DNA of 64,000 bases from Leptasterias polaris (GCA_037783415.1 JAZGTN010000059.1:248001-312000); one strand, 5' to 3'. Positions 42,314 through 54,051 are shown, counted from the stretch's first letter. Notes: generated by a model from the letters alone, not told the origin. A program made the numbers and translations.

Positions 42314-42896
42314 TCATATTTTTTCCCGTAACATACACTTCAATTTTTTCTTAAATAAGTAACGACTGTTCACGCATTTAATGTCATTATTTAAGGAATT
42401 CCAAAACTTAGGACCTTGATAACGAATTCCTTTTTGGGCAAATGTAGTACGTACATATGGAATATGGATGTCACTGGTGTGCCTGGTAAAGTGATGATGA
42501 ACAAAGGTATTTGAAATGAACATATATTGAAAATAATTAGATAGATCATGTTTAAAAAACTGATACATAAAGACTCCTAATTGGAGCAAATAAATATCAT
42601 TAACTTTAAGAGTCTTATGACTAATGAATAATGGGTTTGAGTGAGCTCTAAAGTCTACATTGTCAATAATTCTCAGTGCCCTTTTTTGTAAAATGAAAAT
42701 TCTATTTGCAAGATGAGTGTTACCCCAGGCAAGTATACCATAGGTATCATGAGTTAAAATTAAAGTGTTATAAATTTTAAGTAAAATCTCAGAGGGAAAG
42801 ACATATTTCAGTTTATTGATAATGCCTATGTTCCTAGATATTAGTTTACAAAGGTGATTAATATGATGACTCCAATCTAGTTTAGTATCAATTAAG
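42314..42896 (-). mobile_element. 5'-truncated LINE, reverse transcriptase C-terminal region
   Basis: Open minus-strand frame of about 190 codons with DTKLDWSHHINHLCKLISRN, YGILAWGNT, ILQKRALRII and the KGIRYQGPKFWNSL motif, which are typical of the thumb and post-RT region of non-LTR retrotransposons. Its upstream end is cut by the ATATCGCGAT-type repeat at 42897. No stop inside, so relatively young. Confidence 0.88.
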
Positions 42897-43060
42897 CTTG
42901 GGCGATATTGCTTTTTTTCATTCACGATACATCGTCAAAAATATATCGCGATATTCGATGATATCGCGGTTAATTTGTGACGTGTGTTGATGAGGGAACC
43001 CACTTCAGATTTAAAAATAGTGTTAAAACTGAAGTGCCGCGAATTGGTTATTGATGTAAG
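42897..43060. mobile_element. Fragment of a hAT-like repeat (GGGCGATATTG end)
   Basis: CTTGGGCGATATTGC followed by repeated ATATCGCGATATTCGATGAT resembles the ends of widespread hAT MITEs. No matching opposite terminus found; extent uncertain. Confidence 0.5.
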
Positions 43061-43174
43061 GAAATTTGATAAAGGCTGTAAGGCTCTCCATTCTAGCCAT
43101 GGTTTCATTCTTCATGTTACCCGAAGCACCACGAACGCAATTGGCACAGGCTGATTGGCTGATTCCTGACCGGC

Positions 43175-43325
43175 CGCTTTCCGATTGGCCGATCGCGTGA
43201 ATAATTATGACGTATGCTTCTCACCGCTTTCCGATTGGCCGATCGCGTGAATAATTATGACATATGCTTCTCACAGCTTTCCGATTGGCCGATCGCGTGA
43301 ATAATTATGACGTAGTGCTTCTCAC
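43175..43325. promoter_or_regulatory. Three 50-bp repeats with CCAAT and CRE-like motifs
   Basis: Copies at 43175, 43225 and 43275 each contain CCGATTGGCCGATCGCGTGA and a TGACGTA or TGACATA. The CCAAT boxes read on the minus strand; a further GATTGGCTGATTCC precedes. Minus-strand downstream there is a short ORF with context ACCATGG at about 43102. Promoter function is an inference. Confidence 0.6.
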
Positions 43326-44042
43326 AGCACTGCCATAGTATTCATCACCTAAATCCTGCAGATGTGCTTGCATGCTCCTAACGTGGTAAACTTTATAGTT
43401 AGGGGGTGAAGGAATGGCGTGTAGCTGTGGGAACGAAAAGGCAAGGGAAATTCCCTTTGTGAGAAATCGCCTCGTGGTCGGGAAACGTCCGAGGAACGTT
43501 TTTATACATGTACGTGCGTGAGCAATACCGCACAGTTTTCGTTTGTTTGATGTTGGTCTGTATGAGGACTCTGTTTGATATCGGTCTTTTCGAAGAATCC
43601 CAGTCGGGGATCAATAGTAGGGAATCTTGCGGTTGCGGTCGGTGCCTTTTTAACAGAAACTCAACAAGACAACACTTTTGGAAAAATAATATGTGGTGTT
43701 AATTTGCCTGCAAGACAAAAATTCTTAGTTTGATTTTTTTGTTTAACATCACAATAACAACAATACTTTGATACAGAATAAAGTATTTTCTTACTAGTCA
43801 TAGACCATCAAAGTTACAATTACAATAAACAATAGATCTCAACAATAAAACATTCTATTGCAAGTTGGCCTAATAAGGAGACTTACACTGTGCAGTGTTC
43901 ATTTAAGAATGAACTGTACTTTTGGCTTTTTTTACATCCCCACAATGTTCTCAACAATAAGTGATTTACTTTTTCCTCAATCTAAAAACTTCTAACACCA
44001 CATGGTCATTCAACACCCAAACTGTCGGAGTCTGTTGATTAT

Positions 44043-44394
44043 GGTCATGGCCGAGCGGATAAGAGCACCGGACTCAAGCTCTGGTGTTTCTGTTCAGCAG
44101 AGTGTGGGTTCGAGTCCCGGTCGTGACACTTGTGTCCTTATTAAGCAAGACACTTAACCATTATTGCTTCGTCCTTCGGATGGGACGTAAAGCCGTTGGT
44201 CCCGTGTGTTGTGTAATGCACGTAAAAGAACCCAGTGCACTTATCGAAAAGAGAAGGGGTTTGCCCCGGTGTTCCTGGTTTGATTGGCTGCATATTGCGC
44301 CACAGCACCTTGTAAACCATTACATGGTGCTATGTAAAGAAATAGGTCTCAAAATTCAAAAAGTAGCTCCACATATATACCTTGCAGGAAAATA
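44043..44394 (+). mobile_element. tRNA-Leu SINE, left part (interrupted by 44395-47589)
   Basis: Intact tRNA head (box A TGGCCGAGCGGA, CAA anticodon loop, box B GGTTCGAGTCC) and body as in 3005-3405. It is split by the element 44395-47589; its tail resumes at 47590. Confidence 0.9.
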
Positions 44395-47300
44395 CCCAGT
44401 GGGCACACAACGTTATTTCAACGTTGAATTTTGGTTGATATGGCGTCACAACGTCGAAATACCATAAAACAATGTTATTTCAACGTCACATTTGCGATGT
44501 TTGTTTTAAGTTGTAGTTTGACGTTGTGTAAACGTTGGAAAAGTGTTGAAATAACGTCGCAATTATAACAACCAAAAAACAATGTTGATCCAACGTCAAT
44601 TTGGCAACGTAGTTTCAACGTATACTAATTAACGTTTATGCAATGTTGGATAAAGGTTGTTATTGCGTCACGATAATAACAACCTAAAATCAATGTTGAT
44701 TCAACGTTATTCTGGTAACGTTGTTTCAATGTAATGTTTTTGACGTATGAACAATGTTGGATAAAGGTTGTTATTGCATCGCGATAATAACAACCTAAAA
44801 TCGATGTTGATCCAACGTCATTCTGGTAACGTTTTTTCCACGTAACGATTTTGACGTATGTACAATGTTGGATAAAGGTTGTTATTGCGTCGCGATAATA
44901 ACAACCTAAAATCAATGTTGATCCAACGTCTTTCTGGTAACGTTGTTTCAATGTAACGTTTTTGGCCTATGTGCAATGTTGAATAAAGGTAGTTTTTGCG
45001 TCGCGATAATAACAACCTAAAATCAATGTTGACCCAACGTCATTCTGGTAACGTTTTTTCAATGTAACGTTTTTGGCCTATGTGCAATGTTGGATAAAGG
45101 TTGTTATTGCGTCGCGATAATAATAACCTAAAATCAATGTTGATCCAACGTCATTCTGGGAACGTTTTTTCCACGTAATGATTTTTACGTATGAACAATG
45201 TTGGATAAAGGTTGTTATTGCGTCGTGATAATAACAACCTTAAATCAATTTTGATCCAATGTCAGTTGGGTAACGTCATTTCAACGTATACTTTTAAACG
45301 TTAATGCAATGTTGGATTAAGGTTATTGTTGTCTCGCGATAATAACAACCTAAAATCAATGTTGATCCAACATTATTCTGGTAACGTTGTTTCATTGTAA
45401 CGTTTTTGACGTATGTACAATGTTGGAAAAAGGTTTTGTTTGGGTTGCGATAATAATAACCTAAAATCGATGTTGATCCAACGTCAGTCTGGTAAGGTTT
45501 TTTTAACGTAACAATATTGAAGTATGTACAATGTTGGATAAAGGTTGCAATTGCGTTGCGATAATAACAACTTAAAATCAATGTTGATCCCACATTATAA
45601 TTGGTAACATTGTTTTAATGTAACGTTTTTGACGTATGTACAATGTTGGATAAAAGTTGCAGTTGCAGTTGCAGAGCTAAACCAAACACTCTTACATTGA
45701 ATTTAGCATACTTAATTATGGTGAACACTTAAATTTATAAAACCATGTATTTCCTTCCTCGGTAAAATATTGAACAAAATAATTTGTGTCCGGTCAGACT
45801 ATCTGTCAGTAACATACTAATATTATTATTACCAGCCATCTATTGCCATCGTTTTAACCATTTTCCCATCATGAAAATTACCAAGAAGATCACAAGAAAT
45901 ATAGACACATGAGGGGCGAGGATTCCAAGAAATAGCCCAGATAACATTGATTAAAATCACCGCAAAATAAAAGGCATTATTCGTGGTCCAAATAGTAATG
46001 TAATAATTTCCATTAGTACCACAGAGCATACAGAAATGCAAGGGCGGTCAGATGTTGAAAAAGGTCACCTATTCTACAATGGGATCGATATAGGCCTAAA
46101 GCCAGCCCTAAAAATGCGATCAAAGTTGGCTTCCTCTAGGCTTTTAGTTCACGACTGCACTTGAGGTCGCCCCAACCATTAAAATATTCACATGTTTGTT
46201 GCTATTTGGTTTTTTTAACAATTACAAAATATCTAAATGTTTTTTCACTCAAGGTTCATACAGGTGATTGAAACCTCAAACCAAATGCCCTTCACAGTTT
46301 GGTTTTGAGCGCATGTTGACAAGGTGTTAAAAATTAACAATTTGTGGGTAATTGTTTCTAGTTTTTTTGTATGGAAAAACATTTTTTACACCGAGTTCGA
46401 ATCAGGTAGATAATGCGACATCTCAAACTCAATTTGGTACAATTCCTGTGTTGCATTAATATTTGGCAAGTGAAAAGCTTAACATTTCTACTAGGTTTTC
46501 GTGCACAACATGTTGACAAGAAGTTAAAATTTAACATTTTGGGGGATAATTATTTGTGTATGGAAATGTTGTTTTTATACTAAGTTCAGGTAATTGATGC
46601 GACATCTCAAACCTAATTTTATATCATTCCTATGTTGCATTAACATTTGGCAAGCAAAAAGCTATACATTCCTTTTGGGTATGAGCGCCTTTTGACAAGA
46701 TGCTAAAATTGAGCCAACGTTGAGACAACGTTGGGCCAACGTTGAAACTTATGCAAATTTGTGGGCGGGACTTAGAAGTGTATGACTTTTTCTGACAATA
46801 TCAAAACAATTTTGGTTGAATTTAGGAATTTCCCAGGCAAGTTTTTGTACTTTTTTTTTGTAATTCGTTTGGAAGAAAATATGTACATCAAAAGTACAAA
46901 GAAACATTTGTCATTCCAAGATGTGAATTAAAAATTAAATAGTTTTATTTTAAAAAGGTGTTATAACCATGACTGGAAATTCTGTTGATCCTGGACTATA
47001 TAAATACAAGACATGCAGTGGAGAAGGATGTATAGGAGGCCTGTATAAGTTGTAGTTATAGTGTAGAATGTATTTAGTTATCGGTATCATATCTTACATG
47101 TATATACCTAATAAGCATATACTAATTACTTGAATTATTTATAATGGGCGTTAACTACATAACAAGAAAGTTCAACTCGAAGACATTGTTTTAGATTAAC
47201 TGTACGTTGGCCCAACGTTGGACCAACGTTGGGGCAATGTTGAGCCAACATAATTACAGATTATTCAACACTATTTCAACGTAGAAATTTGACGTAAAAA

Positions 47301-47589
47301 CAACGTATACAAGCCGACATTGAAACAACGTGGTGAGTTTAACGTTGTATCTACGTCAGCATTTCAATTTGCAAATTCAATCATTATTCAACATAATTTC
47401 AACGTAGAAATTTGACGTTAAAACAATGTATACATGCCGACATTGAAACAACGTAGTGAGTTTAACGTTGTATCTACGTCGGTACTTCAACGTTAATTCA
47501 ATTTGCAAATACAATCATCATTCAACGTTACTCCAACGTCGGCATATGACGTTGCTTCAACGTTAATTCAACGTATTTTGCCCACTGGG
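44395..47589. mobile_element. 3.2-kb non-autonomous DNA element, TIR CCCAGTGGGCA, TA target duplication
   Basis: Starts CCCAGTGGGCA and ends TGCCCACTGGG, flanked by TA (44393-44394, 47590-47591) within a SINE. Left third is a 111-bp minisatellite. The middle (46170-46720) has two or three diverged 185-bp repeats. The right part has two 130-bp repeats rich in AACGTT/CAACGT. No transposase seen; a 70-codon hydrophobic frame at 45829-46041 (-) has no recognisable motif. Confidence 0.88.
44500..45665. repeat. 111-bp minisatellite inside the element
   Basis: CGATAATAACAACCTAAAAT recurs at 44671, 44782, 44893, 45004, 45115, 45226, 45337, 45448 and 45559, always 111 bp apart. Units contain paired ACGTTG/CAACGT motifs. 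Because 111 is a multiple of 3, a repeated 37-residue pseudo-protein appears on the minus strand. Confidence 0.97.
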
Positions 47590-47672
47590 TACTGACTGTT
47601 GAAGCGCCTTGAGCGTCACTGAGTGACGGATATGAGCGCTATATAAGAAGCCACTATTAATTATTATTATTA
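47590..47672 (+). mobile_element. tRNA-Leu SINE, right part
   Basis: AAGCGCCTTGAG…GAGCGCTATATAAGAA and (ATT)n tail complete the SINE begun at 44043. Confidence 0.85.
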
Positions 47673-48895
47673 AATCCATTGAAAGCATTTAATCAGTTTA
47701 CATAGTCCTCAGTCCAACACTATTCAGTAACTCAATACCCAATTCTGTTGGACTTGGATTATGGTGTCATGCCTGATCCATGTATGTATTTGTAAGCATA
47801 TAATCAGTTTCATAGAACAGTCCACAATCCAACACTATACAAAAACTCAACACCCAAACTGTTGGACTCTGATTATGGTGTCATGCCAAGCATGATCACT
47901 TTTAATACTTGTACAGTCCTCAGTCCAATACCATACCAAAACTCCACATTCAAACTGTTGGATTCTTCAATTAAAGCGTTATCAGTTTACTAGGGCAATC
48001 CTCAGTCCAATAATACATGCTGTTTGATTTTGGTTGGTTGATGATGGTGCGGGTTAAAGCAAAGGGACACTAGAATACCAATGGGAAAAGCCCACTTGTC
48101 GCTCACACTGACTTCACGATGGGACAAAACGCACATCACTAAATTTGACTTGACACAGAATAAAACCAAATACATGTACATGTTTTGGGGGCCTCTTGGG
48201 GACAAATTTATTTGACAATTTTTCAGCTATACAGTATGATCAAATTAATTTTTAACTCAACAAGAAAGCACTTGTTTGGACTTAACAAGAAAACACTTTT
48301 TGGACACAAATAAAACAAAAACAGATAATAAAACCAGTTCACTTATTGGGGTCATAGTTTCTCAGAGGTCAAATTTATTTCAATAACTTTCAACAATATT
48401 TTACATTAATTTAAGGGTCATGAATTTAAGGAATTATTTTTTTGAACACTACACAAGGATCATTCAATACTAATAATTAGCCTTTCCCATGATAAATGTA
48501 ACCTGCACACTAAACGTGTGCACTACCACAACTGGTTGGCAAAATGAGGAAACGTTGTGCCTTTTTGTATGGGGCTGATTGTGGCATGAGGCATATGTGT
48601 CTGCCTATTTTTCTAGTGCACAACTATATGGTGTTTGTCAACAAATAGTGTCTGTTTACCATGCATGATTTAGCATTTCACAGGAAAGGTTAATAGCATG
48701 GAGACATGAATGGAGTTTGCATGTTTAATAATTACTTCAACAACATCTTAATTTATTATGCACCTGTGCAGCTGGCATGGTACAGGTCTACAAGTTGTCT
48801 TTAAAACCCAACGGAGTGACAAGGCAAAGCTTTTTGCCATGGGTCTTTCAAAGAATCAACTGACAGTTAACTGAAGAAAGTGTCAAACATTGACT
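47673..48895. other. Intergenic/intronic stretch with CCAACACT-type repeats
   Basis: Two to three diverged copies of TCAGTCCAACACTAT…CTGTTGGACTCTGATTATGG between 47700 and 48015. No coding signal. Confidence 0.45.
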
Positions 48896-48898
48896 CAC

Positions 48899-49064
48899 CT
48901 GCGCAACTTGAGTTTGTAGCTGTGACACGCTGTTCCTTGTCAATGTGCTTGCACGCTTCACACTGCAGTGTAGGGACACACTTGTAAGCATGTACAGTAT
49001 GTGCTTTCATTGCAGCAAACACTCGTGTAGTAACAAGCACCATTCATACTGAAGCTGGTTGACA
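48899..49064 (-). other. Exon-like block on minus strand, coding uncertain
   Basis: Minus strand: acceptor ATTTCTTATGCAG, donor CAG|GTGAGT, 166 bp. One frame is open from an internal ATG to the donor (…YKCVPTLQCEACKHIDKEQ), but its phase does not fit the known neighbours. Could be a 5'UTR exon of the minus-strand gene at 41.3-39.1 kb. Confidence 0.3.
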
Positions 49065-49069
49065 CTGCA

Positions 49070-49680
49070 TAAGAAATAGTAGCCAAACAGTTAATCATTA
49101 TTATGTTCTATGTTTTCAGAAAAAAACCAGTAAATAAGATTTTTATTACTTGAAGAATATATATGTAAAAATTGTTGGTTTTTTTCCACCCAAATCTTTC
49201 TTTTTAAGCTTTTGTGGTAAATTAAAATTTTGAAATCTAAAATAAAATCTAAAAACAAAGTGCAATGAGCAAAAAGCAATGCTGTGTGGTTTTTTTCTCT
49301 TTTTTTTTTTTTGGAGGGGGGGTTCTTTTGTGGGGGGGTCTTTTTTTCTTTTTTCTTTCTATAGGAGACAAAATAAAAACAATTTAAGATATTTGGGGGA
49401 GAGGAAATGTTACATCCCCAAATTAGGTGAAATCCAGCGATGCTGTAGAGTGCTTTATTTGGCCATTTAACTTGCTATTTAACTTGACATCCCCACATCC
49501 CCCCACCCCACCTCACACACACAGCCCAAATGTTTTCCCACTCAGCCCCCTCAAAAGCATACACTTTTTTTGGTTTACCGGTAGCCAGGGGTGAGGGTGA
49601 GGGTGAGGTAGGAGGCTGCTGCACTTAAATGGTATGCTAGAAGGAAAATCAACCTCCAAACCCACTTTGTAGTGCTGTAG
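49070..49680. other. Low-complexity stretch
   Basis: Poly-T and poly-G runs (49290-49350) and C-rich tracts (49495-49530). No gene or named repeat. Confidence 0.5.
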
Positions 49681-49685
49681 TATCT

Positions 49686-49795
49686 GGGCCCAATTTCATA
49701 GGGCTGCTTAACTTCCGTTTGTGTGCTTACATAGTTTCTATTTCATATTCATACATACTGCTGCTAACCGTAAGCACACAAAAATGCATGCTAAC
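49686..49795. mobile_element. Palindromic MITE (GGGCCCAATTTCATA family), partial copy 3
   Basis: Left end GGGCCCAATTTCATAGGGCTGC is intact, but the right terminus is missing, so this looks like a truncated copy. Confidence 0.55.
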
Positions 49796-49909
49796 CTTCA
49801 TTATGAGATGCCTGCAGTCTTGTGGAGTTTCCTTCAAAATTTGACTCTTGAAGTCCTAGGAATGATTCAATGAAGCGTCCAATACAAGGATAAAATAAAC
49901 ATGGGAAAA

Positions 49910-50280
49910 AGCTTTTGTCTTTGTAAGACCACACCTGGACTATAGCATGAAAGTACATGTATGGAGATCGCAACTTCAAAACGGACTTGCATGAAAAAGT
50001 TCAATGGCAGGCAACAAAAATGGTGTCGGGGTTCAACAATCTTGAATATCAGGAAAGAATTTACCGGATGCACCTAATGACTTAGAAGATAGAAGACAGA
50101 GAGCTAATCTGACCCCACTCAGGCGCAAAAATCTCCTCCTCACAACTGTTTTTCCCACCACAGGTCAACTGGATGTGAAATATTTTCCTCAAGAAGCAGG
50201 ACTTTTTTAAAACACAATCAAAGAAAATAATAGGACACGAAATGGAAATGATGAAAATTGACAGGGTTTATGCATCTAGC
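49910..50280 (+). mobile_element. LINE fragment, post-RT region, decayed
   Basis: With frameshifts the plus strand reads FVRPHLDYSMKVHVW, KVQWQATKMV, EYQERIYRMHL, TLEDRRQRANL, the classic FVRPHLEY…KVQRRATK…TLEERRxRGDL series of non-LTR retrotransposons. A different family from the fragment at 42314-42896. Confidence 0.8.
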
Positions 50281-50558
50281 TTTCTTCAAGCTCAGCACCG
50301 AATCAAGAACAAGGGGACACAAGATGCACAACATGAAACTCACAAAAAAACTCCATACACCAAGGGTCTTAAATGACTGGTAGTGGAAATATTTCCTTCA
50401 ATTCAAGAAGCAGATAAACAGTAGTACAGTACCCCCCCCCAAAAAAAATAAAAAAATAAAATAGACCTAATTGGGCACCACAGGGGTATTTTATTGGCTT
50501 CAGACTGACCTGTCCCACACACCCGACCAACCACAAGGATCGATGGAGGTGTGTAGAT

Positions 50559-50605
50559 GTCCCCTTGATTCTCATATAATAGTATTATATGAGAATCAAG
50601 GGGAC
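50559..50605. repeat. Perfect 47-bp palindrome
   Basis: 22-bp arms GTCCCCTTGATTCTCATATA-AT and their exact complement around a 3-nt centre. Confidence 0.95.
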
Positions 50606-50687
50606 TATTTCTATATATCCGACTGTCAATAATTGTCTTTGTCATTCATTGTGAAAGTAAACTAAATGAAAATGGTGTGTTATTAAT

Positions 50688-50818
50688 ATTAACTAAAATG
50701 AGAATTGCTTTTGTTTGAAATTTTGGTTACAATGTACGAGTAATATTTTTACTCATAGTTTTTGTACATTGGTTAAAAAAATTCAAACAAAAGCAATATC
50801 TCATTTTATTTTAGTTAA
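50688..50818. mobile_element. Hairpin MITE-like repeat
   Basis: Arms of about 60 bp: ATTAACTAAAATGAG…TTGCTTTTGTTTGAA against TTCAAACAAAAGCAA…CTCATTTTATTTTAGTTAAT, loop near TATTTT at 50746. No ORF. Confidence 0.75.
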
Positions 50819-51246
50819 TTTATGGTAAAACACACATTTTTTAATGTTTTCAGTTGGACCTGGAAATGACTTGCTTTTTTCACGATTCTGACAACTTTGA
50901 GAAAAAACTATTAATGTTGTTGGTTAATAATTTAAAGTGCCTGTTCTTGAACTGTATAGATTATGTAGATCATTCTATAAAACCGGTTCGGAATCTGATA
51001 TAGCATTTTGCCCTATATGGGCGTGGCTGTATTGCAACAATGTATGTAAAACGCTACGGCGGGTAAAATCGCCATTTAAAAAAAAAATCCACTGCTGACG
51101 AAAAATAAACTCATAATTTGTGGAACTCTGAGAAGCTATGCAAGAGTGTCAGCTTTCATTTTCAAACAACAAATACCTGAAGATATGTTATTATTCATTT
51201 AAATGAAGGAACATTTGTGGGAAATGAAGAAATAATGGAAATTTAC

Positions 51247-51266
51247 CTTAGCCTTGGCTTGCTCAT
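51247..51266 (-). CDS. Candidate first coding exon on minus strand
   Basis: ATG (51266-51264) followed by AGC AAG CCA AGG CTA AG and donor GTAAAT. A CpG-bearing stretch with GCGCGCGCAC lies just upstream (51302-51316). Spliced to 48899-49064 it hits a stop after about 26 codons, so the link is unproven. Confidence 0.2.
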
Positions 51267-51269
51267 TTC

Positions 51270-52640
51270 CCGTCACATGGTTGCCTCGTTGAAAATCTAG
51301 TAGTGTGCGCGCGCACGTTTAAAGGACTCGTTAGAGTCCTTTAAAAAGTGCACTGACATTGGTTGGTCAGGCGCCCTCTCATGGGACAAACTTTCAAAAC
51401 GAATGTTTCAAAAACTTTTTTTTTTAAGCTGAAGATTTTTGAATGTAGTCTGTAATTCATTGCAGATAGAAACAAGTTTTGAGTCTTAGATCTCTCGAGT
51501 AATCAATATACGGATAGTCAGTAATATTTGTTCTTAAAATGTAATGTCCAAAATATTTAAATAAATAAATGAATATCAGTAATAATTTAATAATCAACTA
51601 TCAATCATCATCATTGAACTTGAACTTCACTACTTGACCCAGTTTTTAGACTGTTTTAGCTTTGATTTGTTTTGTTTTTTGTCGGAGATCCCAGCTAAGA
51701 AGACTAGCTGTTTTTTGAGGCGAAATGTTTTTCAACTGCTGCAATATAAAATATTGAAGAAGAAACAAGTGTAAGTTGTTGTGTGGAGGAAGTGAAAGCA
51801 AGCGGAAACCGTAGTGACTAGTGACTATGTAATGCATTGTTTTTGAGCTACAAGTACAACGACATTGTGTGTGAAAATATATGAGTATGATCAAACAATC
51901 TTTTAATAAGTAAAAAAACAAACAACTTTTAACGGATATAACACTTCAACTTGACTGTACAAGTAATAAGGAATGCCCCCAATTTTTAACGATGCTATTG
52001 AAATAAAGCTTATCATTTTATTCACCGTAACTGAAGGGCACACTCACCGGGCCTAGAACGTATTTGGCCAGGCATGGTCACGTCGATCAACGAGGCCTGG
52101 GTCTCGGTGTTTGATGAGAAGCGAACCAATGTTGATCTGTTTCAGTTTAAGTTTTTGTCTGTTATTAAACGTCGTACAACTCACTACAGCGGGTGGATAT
52201 CTCAGTGAAACCTCCTCTTCTAATTCGTATTTCCATTAAACTATCAGAAGTGCAAAACGGGGGAAAAATCACGCTGAACTTTGAGTGAGTTTGAGATGTA
52301 TGTGTGCGGCAGCGTGTTGTTATACACATGTACATGTACAATACAAGTACGTGATGTTAATTCAATGGACGATGTGTGGTTTATGTGTGTGCCAATTTTC
52401 CCAACGAGAGGGCGCTGTCATCCACCAACACAACATTAACACGAACCGCTCTCACAACACGAACCGCTCCACCACACGAGAAGAAACAAAGAAATAGAGA
52501 CCTTAAGAAATCAAGAAAATCAAGAGAAAAAAGGAAATCAAGTAATGAATAAATTAAGAACTTTAAGAATTATATGAGCACAGAAGCGTATGTTCCACTT
52601 AGAAACCAATGGATTGCTCAGGCCTATGTTAGTCTTGACA
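51270..52640. other. Stretch with few signals
   Basis: No supported exon. Contains two AGAGGGCGC motifs (51370 on minus, 52409 on plus) and a short ACACGAACCGCTC direct repeat at about 52440-52470. Confidence 0.4.
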
Positions 52641-52649
52641 TATTAATTA

Positions 52650-52800
52650 TCAATGCCAATCATGCACCATTGCCAAGTTTATCCTTCCTAAAGCTCAAGC
52701 CCAAATTATGCTTCCGAAGTTGGGGAGGAGGGTGGGGGAAGGCGACGTTTCGACCACCCTCAACCCTTTTGCATGCTCAAAATGTTATTATAATTATAGA
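52650..52800. repeat. Interspersed repeat, uninterrupted copy (inverse of 16895-17230)
   Basis: Reverse complement contains GAGCATGCAAAAGGGTTGAG, GGTCGAAACGTCGCCTTCCC and GAAGCATAATTTGGG. It lacks the hairpin present at 16951-17083 and so represents the empty site. Confidence 0.8.
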
Positions 52801-52930
52801 CAAAACAACATTGCGTACCGATTTTTAATAATTATAATTACCGAGCCAATTCCGACAATGATAACCTATAGGACGCAAGATAGAATCACACCCGCGTAAA
52901 CACAAGGGCTGTATCGTCCGATTTCGACCA

Positions 52931-53120
52931 GGGCCCTATTTCATAGAGCTGCGCAGAGAAAATTGCCTAACAACTTTCCGCAAGCAAAAATTAGCAGGAT
53001 ACCAGTAAAAAAGATGTACAAGGGAAATGGTAGTTAGTGGTAACCTTATTGTGGTAAGCAAAATTATCTCGTGCTCAGCAAGTTTGTGTGCTTATAAGCA
53101 GCTCTATGAAATTGGGCCCA
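52931..53120. mobile_element. Palindromic MITE (GGGCCCAATTTCATA family), copy 4
   Basis: Both ends are present: GGGCCCTATTTCATAGAGCT and CAGCTCTATGAAATTGGGCCC. The interior matches the copy at 1049-1230. Confidence 0.75.
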
Positions 53121-53639
53121 GAAGTTAAGTTCAAATTGGTATCATCTTTGTGCAAAAGTTTTAGGAGGATCAAGGATCTTCAACTTACACAATTTTGACT
53201 AAACTATGAGTAGTTCTTTAGAAACGAATTTTTGAAATTGTCAACTTCCGTTTTGAACCAGAATTCAAAGTCAAATGGTGTCAAACTCTACGTAAGTAGC
53301 GTTTGTTAGGTTCTAAAAGACCTCTCCGATGATGTATAGATTGTAAAAATCCATTGTATGGTTCATGAGTTCTGGTTTTTGCAAATATTATTAAACTTCG
53401 ATTTAATGTTATTTGACACCTGATGAAGTCACCACAGCGGTGTATTGTACTAGTGAAGATCTAGCTGTATGGGAAGTTATGTGACCCATAGGAAGTGTGT
53501 CTTTAGTTGGCGAACAATCGAAGAGGAGAAGAAGAATCTGAAGATTGTAAAAAATCAAAAACGAACAAAAACAAGAGGTGTTCAAAAACAAGAGCTATGC
53601 TCCGAAAACAAACAAAACCCATGGAATCCATCTGTCGAG

Positions 53640-53985
53640 AGGTATTAGCGCTAAATCGTTGGGCCCTATCCTTTTAACATTATTTTATATAATTTGTACA
53701 CACTTTCTCAATAGAACCCTTCGTTGACCCTATTCATACTGCATTAGTCTTATCAATGTTAACACGTAGGCCTAAACCTGACATTAATGTATTGGCAAAG
53801 CGGTTAAGACTAGCAAATGCACCGTACATTGATTTGTCTGTACCATTTAGTAACAGCACCATGTCATCAGCAAATTGTGATATCTGAAATTCCACATCCC
53901 CAAATATAATACCCTGAACATTCTAACTGTTACATAACATCATTGGTAAAATTTTGGCACAAAAGGGAGCAAATACGGACTTTGC
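53640..53985 (-). mobile_element. LINE fragment with FADD reverse transcriptase box, decayed
   Basis: Minus strand reads GIIFGDVEFQISQFADDMVLLL then NRFANTLMSGLGLRVN: the FADD catalytic box and following region of a non-LTR RT. Stop codons upstream of GII and downstream show it is inactive. Confidence 0.85.
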
Positions 53986-54051
53986 CCATCGCTTTTTCTA
54001 CAACCACACTTAACAGTTCTCTTATAATGCAGAGACAAACCCATATCATTA

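Noticed and set aside
44625..45593. Minus-strand frames with a repeated 37-residue peptide
   Set aside because: The period of the minisatellite (111 bp) is a multiple of three; stops and frame changes occur between units and the sequence lies inside a transposable element.
52285..52497. 70-codon frame beginning in a Cys-rich segment
   Set aside because: Cysteines come from TGT/TGC-rich simple sequence; no splice or homology support.
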